This document shows positions 1 to 9,113 of a DNA stretch of 64,000 nucleotides, piece by piece. Every line of letters begins with the position of its first letter. The first letter of the stretch is position 1. Under the pieces are notes generated by a model. It did no database searches. It saw only the letters and a list, made by a program, of their open reading frames with translations, and was not told the origin of the DNA. The DNA comes from Comamonas suwonensis. Its GTDB lineage: Bacteria > Pseudomonadota > Gammaproteobacteria > Burkholderiales > Burkholderiaceae_C. Position numbers and translations under genes: made by a program. The stretch spans positions 1-64,000 of the forward strand of contig NZ_JABBCQ020000008.1 in NCBI RefSeq assembly GCF_012844455.2, in the 5' to 3' direction.

Positions 1-2
1 TT

Positions 3-620
3 GACCCGCGCCAGCGTGCTAACGATGTGCGCGTGCGCATGGTGCACCGCGCCGTGGCCTTTGCCCACGCGCTGCGCGCCCAGTTACGCGGCCTGAAAGA
101 GGATACGGCGGCCCAGCAATGGCTGACCGATGACGAATGGCTGCGTCTGGAGCAATTGCCGCTGGGCCAGCGCACAGATGCAATTGTTCTGGCCATGGGG
201 CAGGACCTGGGGCAATGCCTGAAGGACAAGCGCATCGATCCTTGTCTGGCGGTCTCGGTTGACAGGACACTTAGCGGGTTCACCTCGGCGGCGGCATCTT
301 GCGAGCGCATTCAGAACACGCCAATTCCCTTTTCTTACACCTTGCTGCTGCACCGCACGGCGCATCTTTACTGCTTCTTGCTGCCCTTTGGTCTGGTGGA
401 TATCACGGGCTTCATGACGCCGTTTGTGGTGGGCATCGTGGCCTATACCTTCTACGGTCTTGATGCGCTGGGCGATGAGCTGGAAGAGCCTTTTGGCATG
501 GAAAGCAACGATCTGGCGCTGGACTCCATGTGCCGTGGCATTGAGATCAGCCTGAGCCAGTCGCTGGGCGACCCGCAGGTGCCGCCACCCCTCAAGCCGG
601 TGGACTATCTGCTGACCTGA
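3..620 (+). CDS. Bestrophin-like (YneE family) membrane protein, 5'-truncated by window edge
   Basis: The open frame runs in from the window edge, so the start and the first membrane segments are missing; a GTG at 27 is probably internal. The visible part is about 200 residues and has the bestrophin/RFP-TM features: an arginine-rich cytoplasmic stretch, then a hydrophobic hairpin containing LLHRTAHLYCFLLPFGL and a TPFVVGIVAYTFYGLDALGDELEEPFG segment near the end. The family is described as anion-channel-like inner membrane proteins of about 300 residues. The substrate here is unknown. A strong hairpin terminator follows. Confidence 0.75.
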   Translation, partial: DPRQRANDVRVRMVHRAVAFAHALRAQLRGLKEDTAAQQWLTDDEWLRLEQLPLGQRTDAIVLAMGQDLGQCLKDKRIDPCLAVSVDRTLSGFTSAAASCERIQNTPIPFSYTLLLHRTAHLYCFLLPFGLVDITGFMTPFVVGIVAYTFYGLDALGDELEEPFGMESNDLALDSMCRGIEISLSQSLGDPQVPPPLKPVDYLLT

Positions 621-640
621 AACCAGCTGTGCTGGAAACA

Positions 641-673
641 ACAAAGCCCTGAACTCATCCTTCAGGGCTTTGT
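641..673. terminator. Bidirectional intrinsic terminator
   Basis: A perfect 13-bp stem (ACAAAGCCCTGAA) with a 7-nt loop is followed by a T-run. It lies between the convergent bestrophin-like gene and the deaminase gene. Confidence 0.85.
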
Positions 674-701
674 TTTTGATAGCGCTTAGCGCTTGCGCTG
701 C

Positions 702-1196
702 TTAGACAGTGGCGCGATCTTCATCCACGGCTTTTTGCCATGCTTCGTACAGGTCCTCACCGGCATCACGCACGCGGTGGTTGATGACGGGCATCTCGCG
801 CTTGTCTTCAGGACGAGCCAGTTCATCGTAGCCACGGGAGGCGGACAGGTCATAGGGTTCGCCCTCTTCGTTGGAGTAGGCGACAAAGACCTTCTTCACG
901 CCGGCCAGCAGCATGGCCGTGTGGCACATGGTGCAGGGGTAGCCGCTGGCATACATCACCGAGCCGGACAGATCGGTGCTGCCTTGCTCCTTGGCGGCAA
1001 TACGCAGGGCCTGCATCTCGGCGTGGGCTGAAGGGTCGCACAGCTCATCGACCTGATTGACGGCGCGGGCCAGCACCTGGCCGTCACGCACCAGAACGGC
1101 GCCAAAGGGCCAGGTGGCGCGTTCGCGGCCTTTGACATTGCCCATGGCCAGGCGAATGGACTCCAGCAGGTACTTTTCGGTGTCTTGCGTGCTCAT
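702..1196 (-). CDS. Nucleoside deaminase, CMP/dCMP deaminase fold
   Basis: This 164-residue zinc-dependent deaminase has the two family signatures: HAEM (zinc His plus proton-shuttle Glu) near residue 58 and PCTMC (two zinc Cys) near residue 88. The family hydrolytically deaminates cytosine, guanine or related bases and nucleosides; the substrate cannot be read from the sequence. The start at 1196 is chosen because AGGAGA lies just upstream, whereas the longer frame to 1262 has no ribosome site and lacks family similarity. It is a single gene, convergent with the bestrophin-like gene. Confidence 0.85.
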   Translation of the reverse strand: MSTQDTEKYLLESIRLAMGNVKGRERATWPFGAVLVRDGQVLARAVNQVDELCDPSAHAEMQALRIAAKEQGSTDLSGSVMYASGYPCTMCHTAMLLAGVKKVFVAYSNEEGEPYDLSASRGYDELARPEDKREMPVINHRVRDAGEDLYEAWQKAVDEDRATV

Positions 1197-1355
1197 GCGT
1201 GTCTCCTTGATCTTGTGAATGGCGCAAAGATCATAGGAAGCGCAGGGCTGTGCATAGAGCATGCCAAAAGCAAAACAGCACGCCGTAGCGTGCTGTTGAC
1301 TTTTGCTTTTATGTTGAATGCCGTTGCCGTAATTTGCTGTGTATTTCTGCCGCTT

Positions 1356-2471
1356 TTAGGCAAAGACGCCAGCGCTATCTTGCATGTGCGCAGACACGGT
1401 GCCCAGGTGGTGCAGGGTGTCGCCGCCCGTCATTTCCATCTGCGTCAGGCGCTTGAAGTAGTGGCTGCCCACATATTCATCGGTCACACCAATGCCGCCA
1501 TGCAGTTGCACGGACTGCTGGCCCACATAGCGCATGGACTGGCCCAGCTGCACCTTGGCGCGGGCAATGGCCAAATGGCGCTCTTCCGCCGGTGCGCTGA
1601 GCTTGAGCGTGCCGTAATAGCTCATGGACCGGGCCAGCTCCAGCTGCATCTTCATGTCGGCCACGCGGTGGCGCAGCGCCTGAAAACTGGAGATGGGCAC
1701 ACCGAACTGCTTGCGCTGGTTCATGTACTCGGTGGTGAGCTTGAGCGTTTGCTCCATCACGCCCACCCCTTCGGCGCACAGGGCGGCGTTGGCCACGTCC
1801 TGCGCCAGCGTCAGTGCGGCGAGTCCGTTGCTGGTGATGAGCGTGGCGGGCGCTGCCTTGCAGACCAGATCGGCGGCGCGGGCTTCATCTTGCGTGGCGT
1901 AGCCGATGGTGGTGATCCCAGTTGCGTCTTTTTCGACGAGGAAGAGTGCAATTTTGCCGTCCAGCTGGGCAGGCACGATGAAGGCGTCGGCTTTGTCACC
2001 GGAAAGAACGATGTTCTTTGTAGCGTCTACCGTATAGCCATTGCCAGTTTTAATTGCCTTTGCATCACAAACATCAATGCGGTAGCGCGCTTTGCGCTCC
2101 TGAGATGCGAGCACCACCAGTTTCTCGCCCGCTGCAATCTGGGGCAGCCAGCTTTGCTTGATGGCCTCGCTGCCAAACTGGCTGAGCAGGGCGCTGGCCA
2201 CAAAAGCCTGCGTCAGCGGCTCCATCACCAGGCCGCGGCCCAGCTCTTCCATCACCACCATCACATCGACTGCGCCCTGACCCAGGCCACCGTATTGCTC
2301 GGGCACTGTGAGAGCCGTCAGGCCCAGCTCGGCCAGCTCGTTCCAGACCTCGCGCGAGAAGCCACCTTGTTTGGCAATGCTCTGGCGGCGCTCGAAGGTA
2401 TAGCCCTTGTCGACCCAGCGGGCCACGGCATCACGCAGTTGTTGCTGGTCGTCGGAAAAATCGAAATCCAT
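1356..2471 (-). CDS. Acyl-CoA dehydrogenase (short partner of a pair)
   Basis: This FAD-dependent acyl-CoA dehydrogenase of 371 residues starts MDFDFSDDQQQLRDAV. It has the middle beta domain and the C-terminal helical domain, with QLHGGIGVTDEY near the end, a typical FAD/tetramer-contact segment. It catalyses alpha,beta-dehydrogenation of an acyl-CoA. A second acyl-CoA dehydrogenase lies about 130 bp upstream on the same strand. Such unequal pairs often form alpha2beta2 enzymes acting on unusual acyl-CoAs such as dicarboxylic or steroid side-chain substrates, so heteromer formation is inferred here. The frame extends to 2762, but the RBS (GGAGAC) supports 2471. Confidence 0.85.
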   Translation of the reverse strand: MDFDFSDDQQQLRDAVARWVDKGYTFERRQSIAKQGGFSREVWNELAELGLTALTVPEQYGGLGQGAVDVMVVMEELGRGLVMEPLTQAFVASALLSQFGSEAIKQSWLPQIAAGEKLVVLASQERKARYRIDVCDAKAIKTGNGYTVDATKNIVLSGDKADAFIVPAQLDGKIALFLVEKDATGITTIGYATQDEARAADLVCKAAPATLITSNGLAALTLAQDVANAALCAEGVGVMEQTLKLTTEYMNQRKQFGVPISSFQALRHRVADMKMQLELARSMSYYGTLKLSAPAEERHLAIARAKVQLGQSMRYVGQQSVQLHGGIGVTDEYVGSHYFKRLTQMEMTGGDTLHHLGTVSAHMQDSAGVFA

Positions 2472-2598
2472 ATTTGTCTCCTGCTGCCGAAGTGAGTGCG
2501 CTTTGCGCACCATCACATTCAGCGAAGCTCTAGCAAGAACCCCCTCCCGGAGGGGGCACGGGGGAGCCGTACGTGCAAAATGCAGACAGTGCTGGGCT

Positions 2599-3780
2599 TT
2601 AGCCCAACACTGTCTGAGCCACGATGTTTCGTTGCACCTCGTTCGAGCCGCCGTAAATGGTCGTCTTGCGCATATTGAAATAGGTGGCGGCCAGAGGTGC
2701 GTTGCTGAGCGCGCCGCCGGGGAAGTCGCCCTGGTAGCCTGCCTCCATGGCTTCCTGCACATAGGGCAGGGAGTAGGGGCCGGCGGCCAGCATCATCAGC
2801 TCGGAATAGCGCTGCTGAATCTCGCTGCCCTTGATCTTGAGCAGGCCGGCAATGTCCAGTGGATTTTTGCCCGACTTCATGGCCGAGAGTACGCGCAGCA
2901 CCAGCATCTCCAGCGCGATCACATCAATCTCCAGCAGGGCGATCTGGTCGCGAAAGCGCGTGTCTTCCCACACGCCTTCGGCCTTGGCAATGCGCTTGAC
3001 GCGCTCCAACTCGCGCTTGGCGCGGTTCACGTCCGCAATATTGGTGCGCTCGTGGCTCAGCAGGTGTTTGGCGTAGGTCCAGCCCTTGTTTTCTTCGCCG
3101 ATCAGCTGGTCGGCGGGGACTTCCACGTTGTCGAAGAAGACTTCGTTCACTTCATGGCTGCCATCCAGCAGCTTGATGGGCCGAACGGTCACTCCGGGGG
3201 ATTTCATGTCGATCAGCAAGAAGCTGATGCCGGTCTGGGGCTTGCCCTCGTTGCTGGTGCGCACCAGGCAGAAGATCCACTCGCCATACTGGCCGAGCGT
3301 GGTCCAGGTCTTCTGGCCGTTGACGATGTATTTGTCACCCACGCGCTCGGCACGGGTTTTGACGCTGGCCAGGTCAGAGCCGGAGCCGGGCTCGGAGTAG
3401 CCCTGGCTCCACCAGGCTTCGCCGCTGGCAATGCCGGGCAGAAAGCGCTTGTGCTGCTCGGGCGTGCCATAGGCCATGATGACGGGGGCCACCATCACCG
3501 GGCCAAAGGGAACGATGCGCGGCGTGCAGGCCAGTGCGCATTCTTCCTCGAACAAGTGCTTTTGCACGGCCGACCAGCCGGGGCCGCCAAATTCAGTGGG
3601 CCAGCCGTAACCAAGCCAGCCTTTTTTGCCCAGAATTTTGGCCCAGCGCTGCAAGTCGTCACGCGTCAGGTGCAGATCGTTGCGCACTTTGTGCGCAATA
3701 TCCTCGGGCAGGTTTGCCCGCACCCAGGTGCGGATTTCATCGCGAAAAGCCTGTTCTTCAGGGGTGAATGCCAAGTCCAT
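2599..3780 (-). CDS. Acyl-CoA dehydrogenase (long partner of a pair)
   Basis: A 393-residue acyl-CoA dehydrogenase beginning MDLAFTPEEQAFRDEIRTW. Recognisable parts are the substrate/FAD-binding YSEPGSGSDLAS segment, GQKTWTTLGQYGEWIFCLVRT in the beta domain and the C-terminal IYGGSNEVQRNIVAQ signature. A GGAGACACC site precedes the ATG at 3780. It lies upstream of the other dehydrogenase on the same strand and is probably cotranscribed with it. The substrate is not determinable; the pair suggests a two-subunit enzyme in beta-oxidation of a branched or cyclic acyl-CoA. Confidence 0.87.
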   Translation of the reverse strand: MDLAFTPEEQAFRDEIRTWVRANLPEDIAHKVRNDLHLTRDDLQRWAKILGKKGWLGYGWPTEFGGPGWSAVQKHLFEEECALACTPRIVPFGPVMVAPVIMAYGTPEQHKRFLPGIASGEAWWSQGYSEPGSGSDLASVKTRAERVGDKYIVNGQKTWTTLGQYGEWIFCLVRTSNEGKPQTGISFLLIDMKSPGVTVRPIKLLDGSHEVNEVFFDNVEVPADQLIGEENKGWTYAKHLLSHERTNIADVNRAKRELERVKRIAKAEGVWEDTRFRDQIALLEIDVIALEMLVLRVLSAMKSGKNPLDIAGLLKIKGSEIQQRYSELMMLAAGPYSLPYVQEAMEAGYQGDFPGGALSNAPLAATYFNMRKTTIYGGSNEVQRNIVAQTVLG

Positions 3781-3972
3781 GCGGTGTCTCCAGAAAATCT
3801 GGATGTTTTGTAGCACGCACGTTCTTTTTCTTCCTGTCCGGGTCGTGACAAGGCAGGGTTCCCCCGAGGTTCTTGATCCCCTAGGGCGCTTTGCGCTTTT
3901 CCTTAAGGGGATGGCAGCCTTGATGCCCTTGGCGTGGAGGGGGCGTTTTGGGCGGTTGATTGAAATATGCCT

Positions 3973-3997
3973 CTAGCGCTTATTCATCAAGCGCTAG
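3973..3997. repeat. CTAGCGCTT/AAGCGCTAG palindromic repeat
   Basis: Perfect 9-bp arms with a 7-nt spacer, in the gap before the YceH gene. The same arms recur at 5406-5430 and, imperfectly, at 60632-60656. It looks like a dispersed extragenic palindrome of the host and may also act as a weak terminator. Confidence 0.7.
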
Positions 3998-4022
3998 AAG
4001 CTATCAATTTCAATGCGCTGGT

Positions 4023-4724
4023 TTACTCGGTTGGCGCTGCCTGGATGGCAGGTGGCTCCACGCCCAGTGATTCGCACAGCATCTGCACGGTGGCGCGCAA
4101 CTGGGCCACTTCCGCTTCCAGCGTATCCACGCGTTGCTGCAGGGCGGATGCATTGCCGCCTGCGCCACCGCTGGCGCTGGCTGCGCTTTGCAGGGCAGCT
4201 ACATCGACCGGGCCGCAGAGCAGATGGGCCCAGCGCGATTCGCGGGCGCCGGGTGCACGGGGCAGCAGTACGACCAGCGGGCCGCCTTTTTCCTCACTGC
4301 GCTCGCGCAGTTCGTCGAGAAAGGCCTCGACTGAGGAAATGTCGGCAAAGCGGTGCCAGCGTTCGGAGTTGATACGCAGCTCGCCCGCCGTCTGGGGGCC
4401 GCGCAGCATCAAGAGGGCCAGCAGCACGGCGGATTGGTCGGGCACGCCGATGCCGCGGGGAAAGTTGTGCTCCCAGCGGGTGGATCGGGAGCCGCTGATC
4501 TGCACGGCGAGCGTTTTCATGCGCAGGCTGTCCAGCGCTTCCTGGGCTTCGCCTTCGCTGATTTCCATCACCGGGTCGCGGCTGGACTTCTGGTTGCAGC
4601 CGGTGATGAGGCTGTTGAGCGTGAGCGGATAGCTGTCCGGCACGGTGCGGGCTTTTTCCATCAGCGTGGCCAGAACGCGGGCCTCAACGGGCGTGAGGGG
4701 GATATTGCGTGGGTCAAAAGGCAT
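4023..4724 (-). CDS. yceH: YceH family protein (DUF480)
   Basis: A 233-residue member of the UPF0502/YceH family with the family N-terminus ([44 protein letters not shown]), which folds as tandem winged helices. The C-terminal region is a predicted short coiled coil with leucine/valine heptads and [15 protein letters not shown]. The function is not established. It stands alone and diverges from purN. The start is supported by the conserved N-terminal sequence and by GGAGACC upstream. Confidence 0.9.
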   Translation of the reverse strand: MPFDPRNIPLTPVEARVLATLMEKARTVPDSYPLTLNSLITGCNQKSSRDPVMEISEGEAQEALDSLRMKTLAVQISGSRSTRWEHNFPRGIGVPDQSAVLLALLMLRGPQTAGELRINSERWHRFADISSVEAFLDELRERSEEKGGPLVVLLPRAPGARESRWAHLLCGPVDVAALQSAASASGGAGGNASALQQRVDTLEAEVAQLRATVQMLCESLGVEPPAIQAAPTE

Positions 4725-4809
4725 GTGGTCTCCTCAAAAGTCTGGAACGGCGCAAGGGAACGGCTGCGAGCCACCAAGGGTTAGCCCGTCAATGCGACAA
4801 TCGCCGCCC

Positions 4810-5388
4810 ATGAAAAACATCGTGATCCTGATCTCGGGCGGCGGCTCGAACATGGCCGCCATTGTGCGTGCTTCCCAGCAGCAGAACTGGGCAAAGCAGT
4901 ACAACGCCCGGGTCGCGGCCGTGGTCAGCAACAAGGCTGACGCCAAAGGATTGGTCTTTGCGCGCGATAACGGCATTGCCACCGAAGTGCTGGATCACAA
5001 GCAGTTTGATAGCCGCGAGGCCTTTGATGTCGAGCTGATGCAGGTGATTGACCGCCATGCACCTGATCTGGTGGTGCTGGCTGGCTTTATGCGTATTCTG
5101 ACGCCCGGTTTTGTGGCGCACTACGAGGGTCGCCTCATCAACATCCACCCCTCGCTGCTGCCCGCCTTTACGGGCCTGCACACCCATCAGCGCGCCATTG
5201 ATGCAGGTTGCAAGTTTGCGGGCTGCACTGTGCACCGCGTGACGGCCGAGCTGGATGTGGGCCCGATTCTGGAACAGGCCGTGGTGCCTGTGCTGCCCGG
5301 CGATACGGCCGATCTGCTGGCCGCGCGCGTGCTGGTGCAAGAGCACGCTATTTATCCGCGTGCTGTGCTTAATCTGATCAAGGGCTGA
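4810..5388 (+). CDS. purN: Phosphoribosylglycinamide formyltransferase
   Basis: GAR transformylase of 192 residues uses 10-formyl-tetrahydrofolate to formylate glycinamide ribonucleotide in de novo purine synthesis. Visible family motifs are ILISGGGSNMAAI at the N-terminus, the catalytic-site LINIHPSLLPAFTGLHTHQRAI, and DVGPILEQAVVPV with the conserved aspartate. The frame opens at 4645, but homologues begin at MKNIVILISGGGSN, which fixes the start at 4810. It is monocistronic; a palindromic repeat follows its stop. Confidence 0.95.
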   Translation: MKNIVILISGGGSNMAAIVRASQQQNWAKQYNARVAAVVSNKADAKGLVFARDNGIATEVLDHKQFDSREAFDVELMQVIDRHAPDLVVLAGFMRILTPGFVAHYEGRLINIHPSLLPAFTGLHTHQRAIDAGCKFAGCTVHRVTAELDVGPILEQAVVPVLPGDTADLLAARVLVQEHAIYPRAVLNLIKG

Positions 5389-5405
5389 ATCAGATTGAAT
5401 AGCTG

Positions 5406-5430
5406 CTAGCGCTTGTTGAATAAGCGCTAG
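5406..5430. repeat. CTAGCGCTT/AAGCGCTAG palindromic repeat
   Basis: Perfect 9-bp arms around GTTGAAT, between the convergent purN and DUF1653 genes. The arms are identical to those at 3973-3997. Confidence 0.7.
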
Positions 5431-5439
5431 AGCCTTGTT

Positions 5440-5697
5440 TTATGAAGATTGTTGCTGATCTTCAGGCAGGCGGCGAAAGCGTGGTTGTTCCATGCCATCA
5501 ATCACCACGGTTTCATTGAACATGGCAGCGGGGCGCACCCACAAGCCACGCTCGCCATACAGGGCGCGGTACAGCGTCATAGGCTCAAGCGTTTCGCTGT
5601 GGCGCACGGTATCAATCACTTCGTAGGGCATGCCTTTGTAATGTTCGTACAGGCCGGGCGGGGTGGTGATGAGGGGCGGCAGGTTGTGGTCGGACAT
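5440..5697 (-). CDS. DUF1653 family protein
   Basis: A small 85-residue cytoplasmic protein with the DUF1653 pattern: GLYEHYKGMPYEVIDTVRHSETLEPMTLYRALYGERGLWVRP followed by MFNETVVIDGMEQPRFR. The family is widespread and uncharacterised. A perfect 16-bp palindrome (TTAGAGCATGCTCTAA, 5718-5733) lies just upstream and could be an operator or another host repeat. Confidence 0.85.
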   Translation of the reverse strand: MSDHNLPPLITTPPGLYEHYKGMPYEVIDTVRHSETLEPMTLYRALYGERGLWVRPAAMFNETVVIDGMEQPRFRRLPEDQQQSS

Positions 5698-5835
5698 GGT
5701 GTTTAAAAAATGAGCGGTTAGAGCATGCTCTAAAAGGGCTAGAGCCTGTTTTTACTATGAATCTTCGCCGACGCATGGGGGCCATAGATTTCTGGCGCAA
5801 GCCAAGGCCAGGGTGACAGTGGGACAATTGGGGTT

Positions 5836-7167
5836 ATGCATCCCAAACAGCTTCTCGACGCTTGCGCTGAACTCGTCAAGCGCGCCATGACTTTTGAACA
5901 CGCGGCCGATTCCGTGGTGTCTTACTTCTTCCGCGAAAACCGTTACCTCGGCCCGCGTGAGCGCGCCACTCTGGCCGAAACCACTTACACCGTGCTGCGC
6001 AAGAAGCTGTTGTTTGAAGGCCTGGCACATTCCGGTAGCGGCCCGCGTGAGCGCCGTCTGGCCATTCTCGGCTTTGCTGCTGTCCTGCGTGAGCAGGGCA
6101 AGAAGCAAGGCAACGTCAAGAACAAGGACGGCCAGGACAGCGAGACCTTTATCAAGGCTGCGCTGACGCCTCAGGAACTCAAGTGGCTGGACGCTTGCGA
6201 CAACATCAAGCCTGAAGAGCTCATGGAATCCCACCGCCACAACCTGCCCGAGTGGCTGGTTGAGCCACTCAAGGCACAAGTGGGTGATGAGTTTTGGGCC
6301 TTGGCTGCGAGCATGGAAAAGGCCGCGCCACTGGACTTGCGCGTCAACGCCCTGAATGACAAGCCCGCTGAAGTGCGCAAAGAACTGGAAAAAGCGGGCA
6401 TCAAGGCCAAGCCCACACCGTTCTCGCCACTGGGTCTGCGTGTCGATGGCAAGCCTGCGCTGGCCAAGGTCGATGCCTTCAATCGCGGTGCGATTGAAGT
6501 GCAGGACGAAGGCTCGCAACTGCTGGCCCTGATGCTGGATGCCAAGCGCGGCGAGATGGTGGTGGACTTTTGCGCCGGTGCCGGTGGCAAGACGCTGGCC
6601 ATTGGCGCTTCCATGCGCAATACCGGCCGCCTGTATGCGTTCGACGTCTCGGGCCATCGCTTGGATGCACTCAAGCCACGTCTGGCGCGCTCGGGTCTGT
6701 CCAATGTGCACCCCGCAGCCATTGCCCATGAGCGTGATGAACGTGTCAAGCGCCTGGCTGGCAAGATTGACCGCGTGCTGGTGGATGCGCCTTGCTCGGG
6801 TTTGGGGACCTTGCGTCGCAACCCCGATCTGAAGTGGCGCCAAAGCCCCAAGGCGGTGGAAGAGCTGACCGTCAAACAAGCCGCGATTCTGGAAAGCAGC
6901 GCCCGTCTGGTCAAGGCCGGTGGCCGCCTGATCTACGCGACTTGCTCCATCCTGCCGCAGGAAAACGAAGCCATTGCCGAAGCCTTCAGCGCGGCTCACC
7001 CCGAGTTTGAACCGCTGAATGCTGCTGATGTGCTGGAGCAGATCAAGGTTGTTGATGGCGAAAAGTTGTGCAGCGGTGGTGAGGATGGCAAGCTGTACCT
7101 GCGTCTGTGGCCGCACCAGCACGAAACTGACGGATTTTTCGCCGCTGCTTGGGTGAAGAAGGCGTAA
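5836..7167 (+). CDS. RsmB/NOP-family rRNA cytosine-C5 methyltransferase
   Basis: A 443-residue SAM-dependent RNA m5C methyltransferase. Family features are FCAGAGGKTLAI (SAM motif I) near residue 240, VLVDAPCSGLGTLRRNPDLKW with the TC/PC-type cysteine near residue 317, and the second catalytic cysteine in IYATCSILPQENEAI near residue 371. The N-terminal region resembles the NusB-like domain of RsmB. It probably methylates 16S rRNA. RsmB is the closest recognised relative, though some betaproteobacterial paralogues are simply called RsmB/NOP. It is followed by a desaturase gene on the same strand. Confidence 0.88.
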   Translation: MHPKQLLDACAELVKRAMTFEHAADSVVSYFFRENRYLGPRERATLAETTYTVLRKKLLFEGLAHSGSGPRERRLAILGFAAVLREQGKKQGNVKNKDGQDSETFIKAALTPQELKWLDACDNIKPEELMESHRHNLPEWLVEPLKAQVGDEFWALAASMEKAAPLDLRVNALNDKPAEVRKELEKAGIKAKPTPFSPLGLRVDGKPALAKVDAFNRGAIEVQDEGSQLLALMLDAKRGEMVVDFCAGAGGKTLAIGASMRNTGRLYAFDVSGHRLDALKPRLARSGLSNVHPAAIAHERDERVKRLAGKIDRVLVDAPCSGLGTLRRNPDLKWRQSPKAVEELTVKQAAILESSARLVKAGGRLIYATCSILPQENEAIAEAFSAAHPEFEPLNAADVLEQIKVVDGEKLCSGGEDGKLYLRLWPHQHETDGFFAAAWVKKA

Positions 7168-7292
7168 CTTCCGTGCAAATCCGGTATCAGCTGTCAGGGT
7201 ATCAGCAGTAGGCTTGTAAGCAGCTCACCTAAAATTGCACGACCGTGCTTTATGAGGTGAGGCATGGTTTTTTGCCAAAGGCTTTGTTATTT

Positions 7293-8516
7293 ATGTCGCT
7301 GGATATTGGCTTGCTCTGGAATGCAGTCGTGGAATGGATGGCCAACGGTCTGTGGGATCTGTCATGGTGGCAGTTGCTGCTGTACACCTTGGTCACCACC
7401 CATTTCACGATTGCGGGTGTCACGATTTTTCTGCACCGCAGTCAGGCGCACCGGGCTCTGGATCTGGGGCCTGTACCTTCTCATTTCTTCCGTTTCTGGC
7501 TGTGGCTGGGTACGGGTATGGTGACCAAGGAATGGGTTGCCATTCACCGCAAGCACCACGCCAAGTGCGAAACCGTTGACGACCCTCACAGCCCGCAGAC
7601 GCGTGGCCTGAGCAAAGTCATGCGCGAAGGCGCTGAGCTGTATCGCAGCGAAGCCAAGAATACGGAAACGATCAAGAAGTTCGGCCACGGCACGCCCGAT
7701 GACTGGCTGGAGCGCAATCTGTACGCCAAACATTCGGTCTGGGGTCCCACGCTGATGTTGATCCTCAATGTGGCGCTGTTCGGCGTCATTGGCATGAGCA
7801 TCTGGGCTATGCAGATGGTCTGGATTCCCTTCTGGGCCGCTGGCGTGGTCAATGGCATAGGCCATTTCTGGGGCTATCGCAATTACGAGGCAATGGACGC
7901 CTCCACCAACCTGTCGCCCTGGGGCATCATCATTGGTGGCGAAGAGCTGCACAACAACCACCATACCTACCCAACGTCGGCCAAGTTTTCCGTCAAGCCC
8001 TACGAGTTTGATATTGGCTGGCTCTATATCAGCATCCTGCAAAAGCTGGGCTGGGCCAAGGTCAAGAAGACGCCGCCGCGCCTGCGCATGGGGGCGGTCA
8101 AGCCGGTCGCTGATGAGCTGACGCTGGAAGCCATCATCGCCAATCGCTACGAAGTCATGGCCCGCTATGCGCGCGGCGTGCGTTCTGCTGTTCAGCAAGA
8201 GCTGGACTTGCTCAAGCAGAAGCAGGCGCAAAAATCAGATGTGTCTTTGCTCAAGGGCGTTCAGCGCTGGCTGCACCGCGATGCAGAAAAAGTGCCCGAG
8301 CGCGCACAAGGCCAGCTGGCGCAGGCGCGGGCTGCCCACCCGGTGATTGATCAGATGCTGACCATGCGTGAAGAGCTGCGCCAGCTGTGGCTGAATACCA
8401 CGCTGAGCCGCGAACAACTGACCAATCAGCTGCAGGCCTGGTGCTTGCGCGCCGAGGCCAGTGGTATTGCTGCGCTCAAAGACTTCTCGGTCAAGCTGCG
8501 CGCTGCCCGCGCCTGA
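7293..8516 (+). CDS. Fatty-acid desaturase (delta-9 type, membrane di-iron)
   Basis: This integral-membrane acyl-lipid/acyl-CoA desaturase has all three histidine boxes: HRSQAH, HRKHHA and, near residue 220, HNNHHT. Hydrophobic segments lie between the boxes, and a C-terminal extension of about 130 residues is charged and helical. It introduces a cis double bond into membrane fatty acids. The frame is open from 7245, so MLYEVRHGFLPKALLF may be an N-terminal extension; MSLDIGLLW at 7293 matches the usual family start better. Its 3' end overlaps the convergent DUF2917-like gene by 26 bp. Confidence 0.88.
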   Translation: MSLDIGLLWNAVVEWMANGLWDLSWWQLLLYTLVTTHFTIAGVTIFLHRSQAHRALDLGPVPSHFFRFWLWLGTGMVTKEWVAIHRKHHAKCETVDDPHSPQTRGLSKVMREGAELYRSEAKNTETIKKFGHGTPDDWLERNLYAKHSVWGPTLMLILNVALFGVIGMSIWAMQMVWIPFWAAGVVNGIGHFWGYRNYEAMDASTNLSPWGIIIGGEELHNNHHTYPTSAKFSVKPYEFDIGWLYISILQKLGWAKVKKTPPRLRMGAVKPVADELTLEAIIANRYEVMARYARGVRSAVQQELDLLKQKQAQKSDVSLLKGVQRWLHRDAEKVPERAQGQLAQARAAHPVIDQMLTMREELRQLWLNTTLSREQLTNQLQAWCLRAEASGIAALKDFSVKLRAARA

Positions 8517-8916
8517 AGCTGCTCCATCTGAGACTGCGCAAGCTCAGTACCCTTCGCCAGGTTTTGGCCGGTGTGTCGTTCATGCCCTGAGGCGGCTCAT
8601 TTTTGACAAGCTGTACTGCTTTTTCGATGGAGGTAGTACAGCTTTGCTGCATCTGGGGTTGATGAACCTGAACCAGTGCATGGCCTGCTTGCCGGGTACT
8701 CAGTTGTACCCAGGTGTTTGAGGGTGAGCGCCAGCTCTGGCCTGTGTGCAGTACCATGAGCTGGCCGAAATGGTTGTCGGTAAAGCTCAAGGGGCCGATC
8801 ATCAGGTGTAACGCTCCTTGCTGGCAGAACAGTTCGTGACCTTGCGGCAGATGCAGTGACAAGGCCTGACCAGTGCGAAGCTGGTACTGTGAGTGTGTGC
8901 TTTGAGGGCAATGCAT
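8491..8916 (-). CDS. DUF2917-like hypothetical protein
   Basis: A 141-residue protein with a small cupin-like beta region, LRTGQALSLHLPQGHELFCQQGALHLMIGPL, followed by a charged tail. This resembles DUF2917 proteins, which in Burkholderiales often sit divergent from MocR-type regulators, as here (regulator from 9114). Function unknown; control by the divergent regulator is inferred from arrangement only. The C-terminal 9 codons overlap the desaturase gene on the other strand. Confidence 0.6.
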   Translation of the reverse strand: MHCPQSTHSQYQLRTGQALSLHLPQGHELFCQQGALHLMIGPLSFTDNHFGQLMVLHTGQSWRSPSNTWVQLSTRQAGHALVQVHQPQMQQSCTTSIEKAVQLVKNEPPQGMNDTPAKTWRRVLSLRSLRWSSFRRGQRAA

Positions 8917-9113
8917 GGGATCCTGCTCAGAAGTGTTCTAGGCCTCAAGCGTAGTTTTGACGCGAATTTCGCAACAGGTACAGCGCAGCTATTGCCAAGG
9001 CGTATCAGTACAGATCGACGCTGCTCTGTTTTGCCTGGTTTGCTATGAATCTGTATCTGTTGCAGAACAGGTCTTGCTGGCATGATGCAGGCCCAGCAGC
9101 TCACACCGTCACC

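Noticed and set aside
1185..2495. Long plus-strand open frame opposite the acyl-CoA dehydrogenase
   Set aside because: It is antisense to a clear dehydrogenase, His/Ala-rich and low in complexity, as expected from high-GC antisense frames. Same for 2407-3813 and 16963-18144.
5718..5733. TTAGAGCATGCTCTAA palindrome as an operator for the DUF1653 gene
   Set aside because: It resembles arms of the host's dispersed GCTAGAGC-type repeats, and no regulator gene is near; not supported as an operator.
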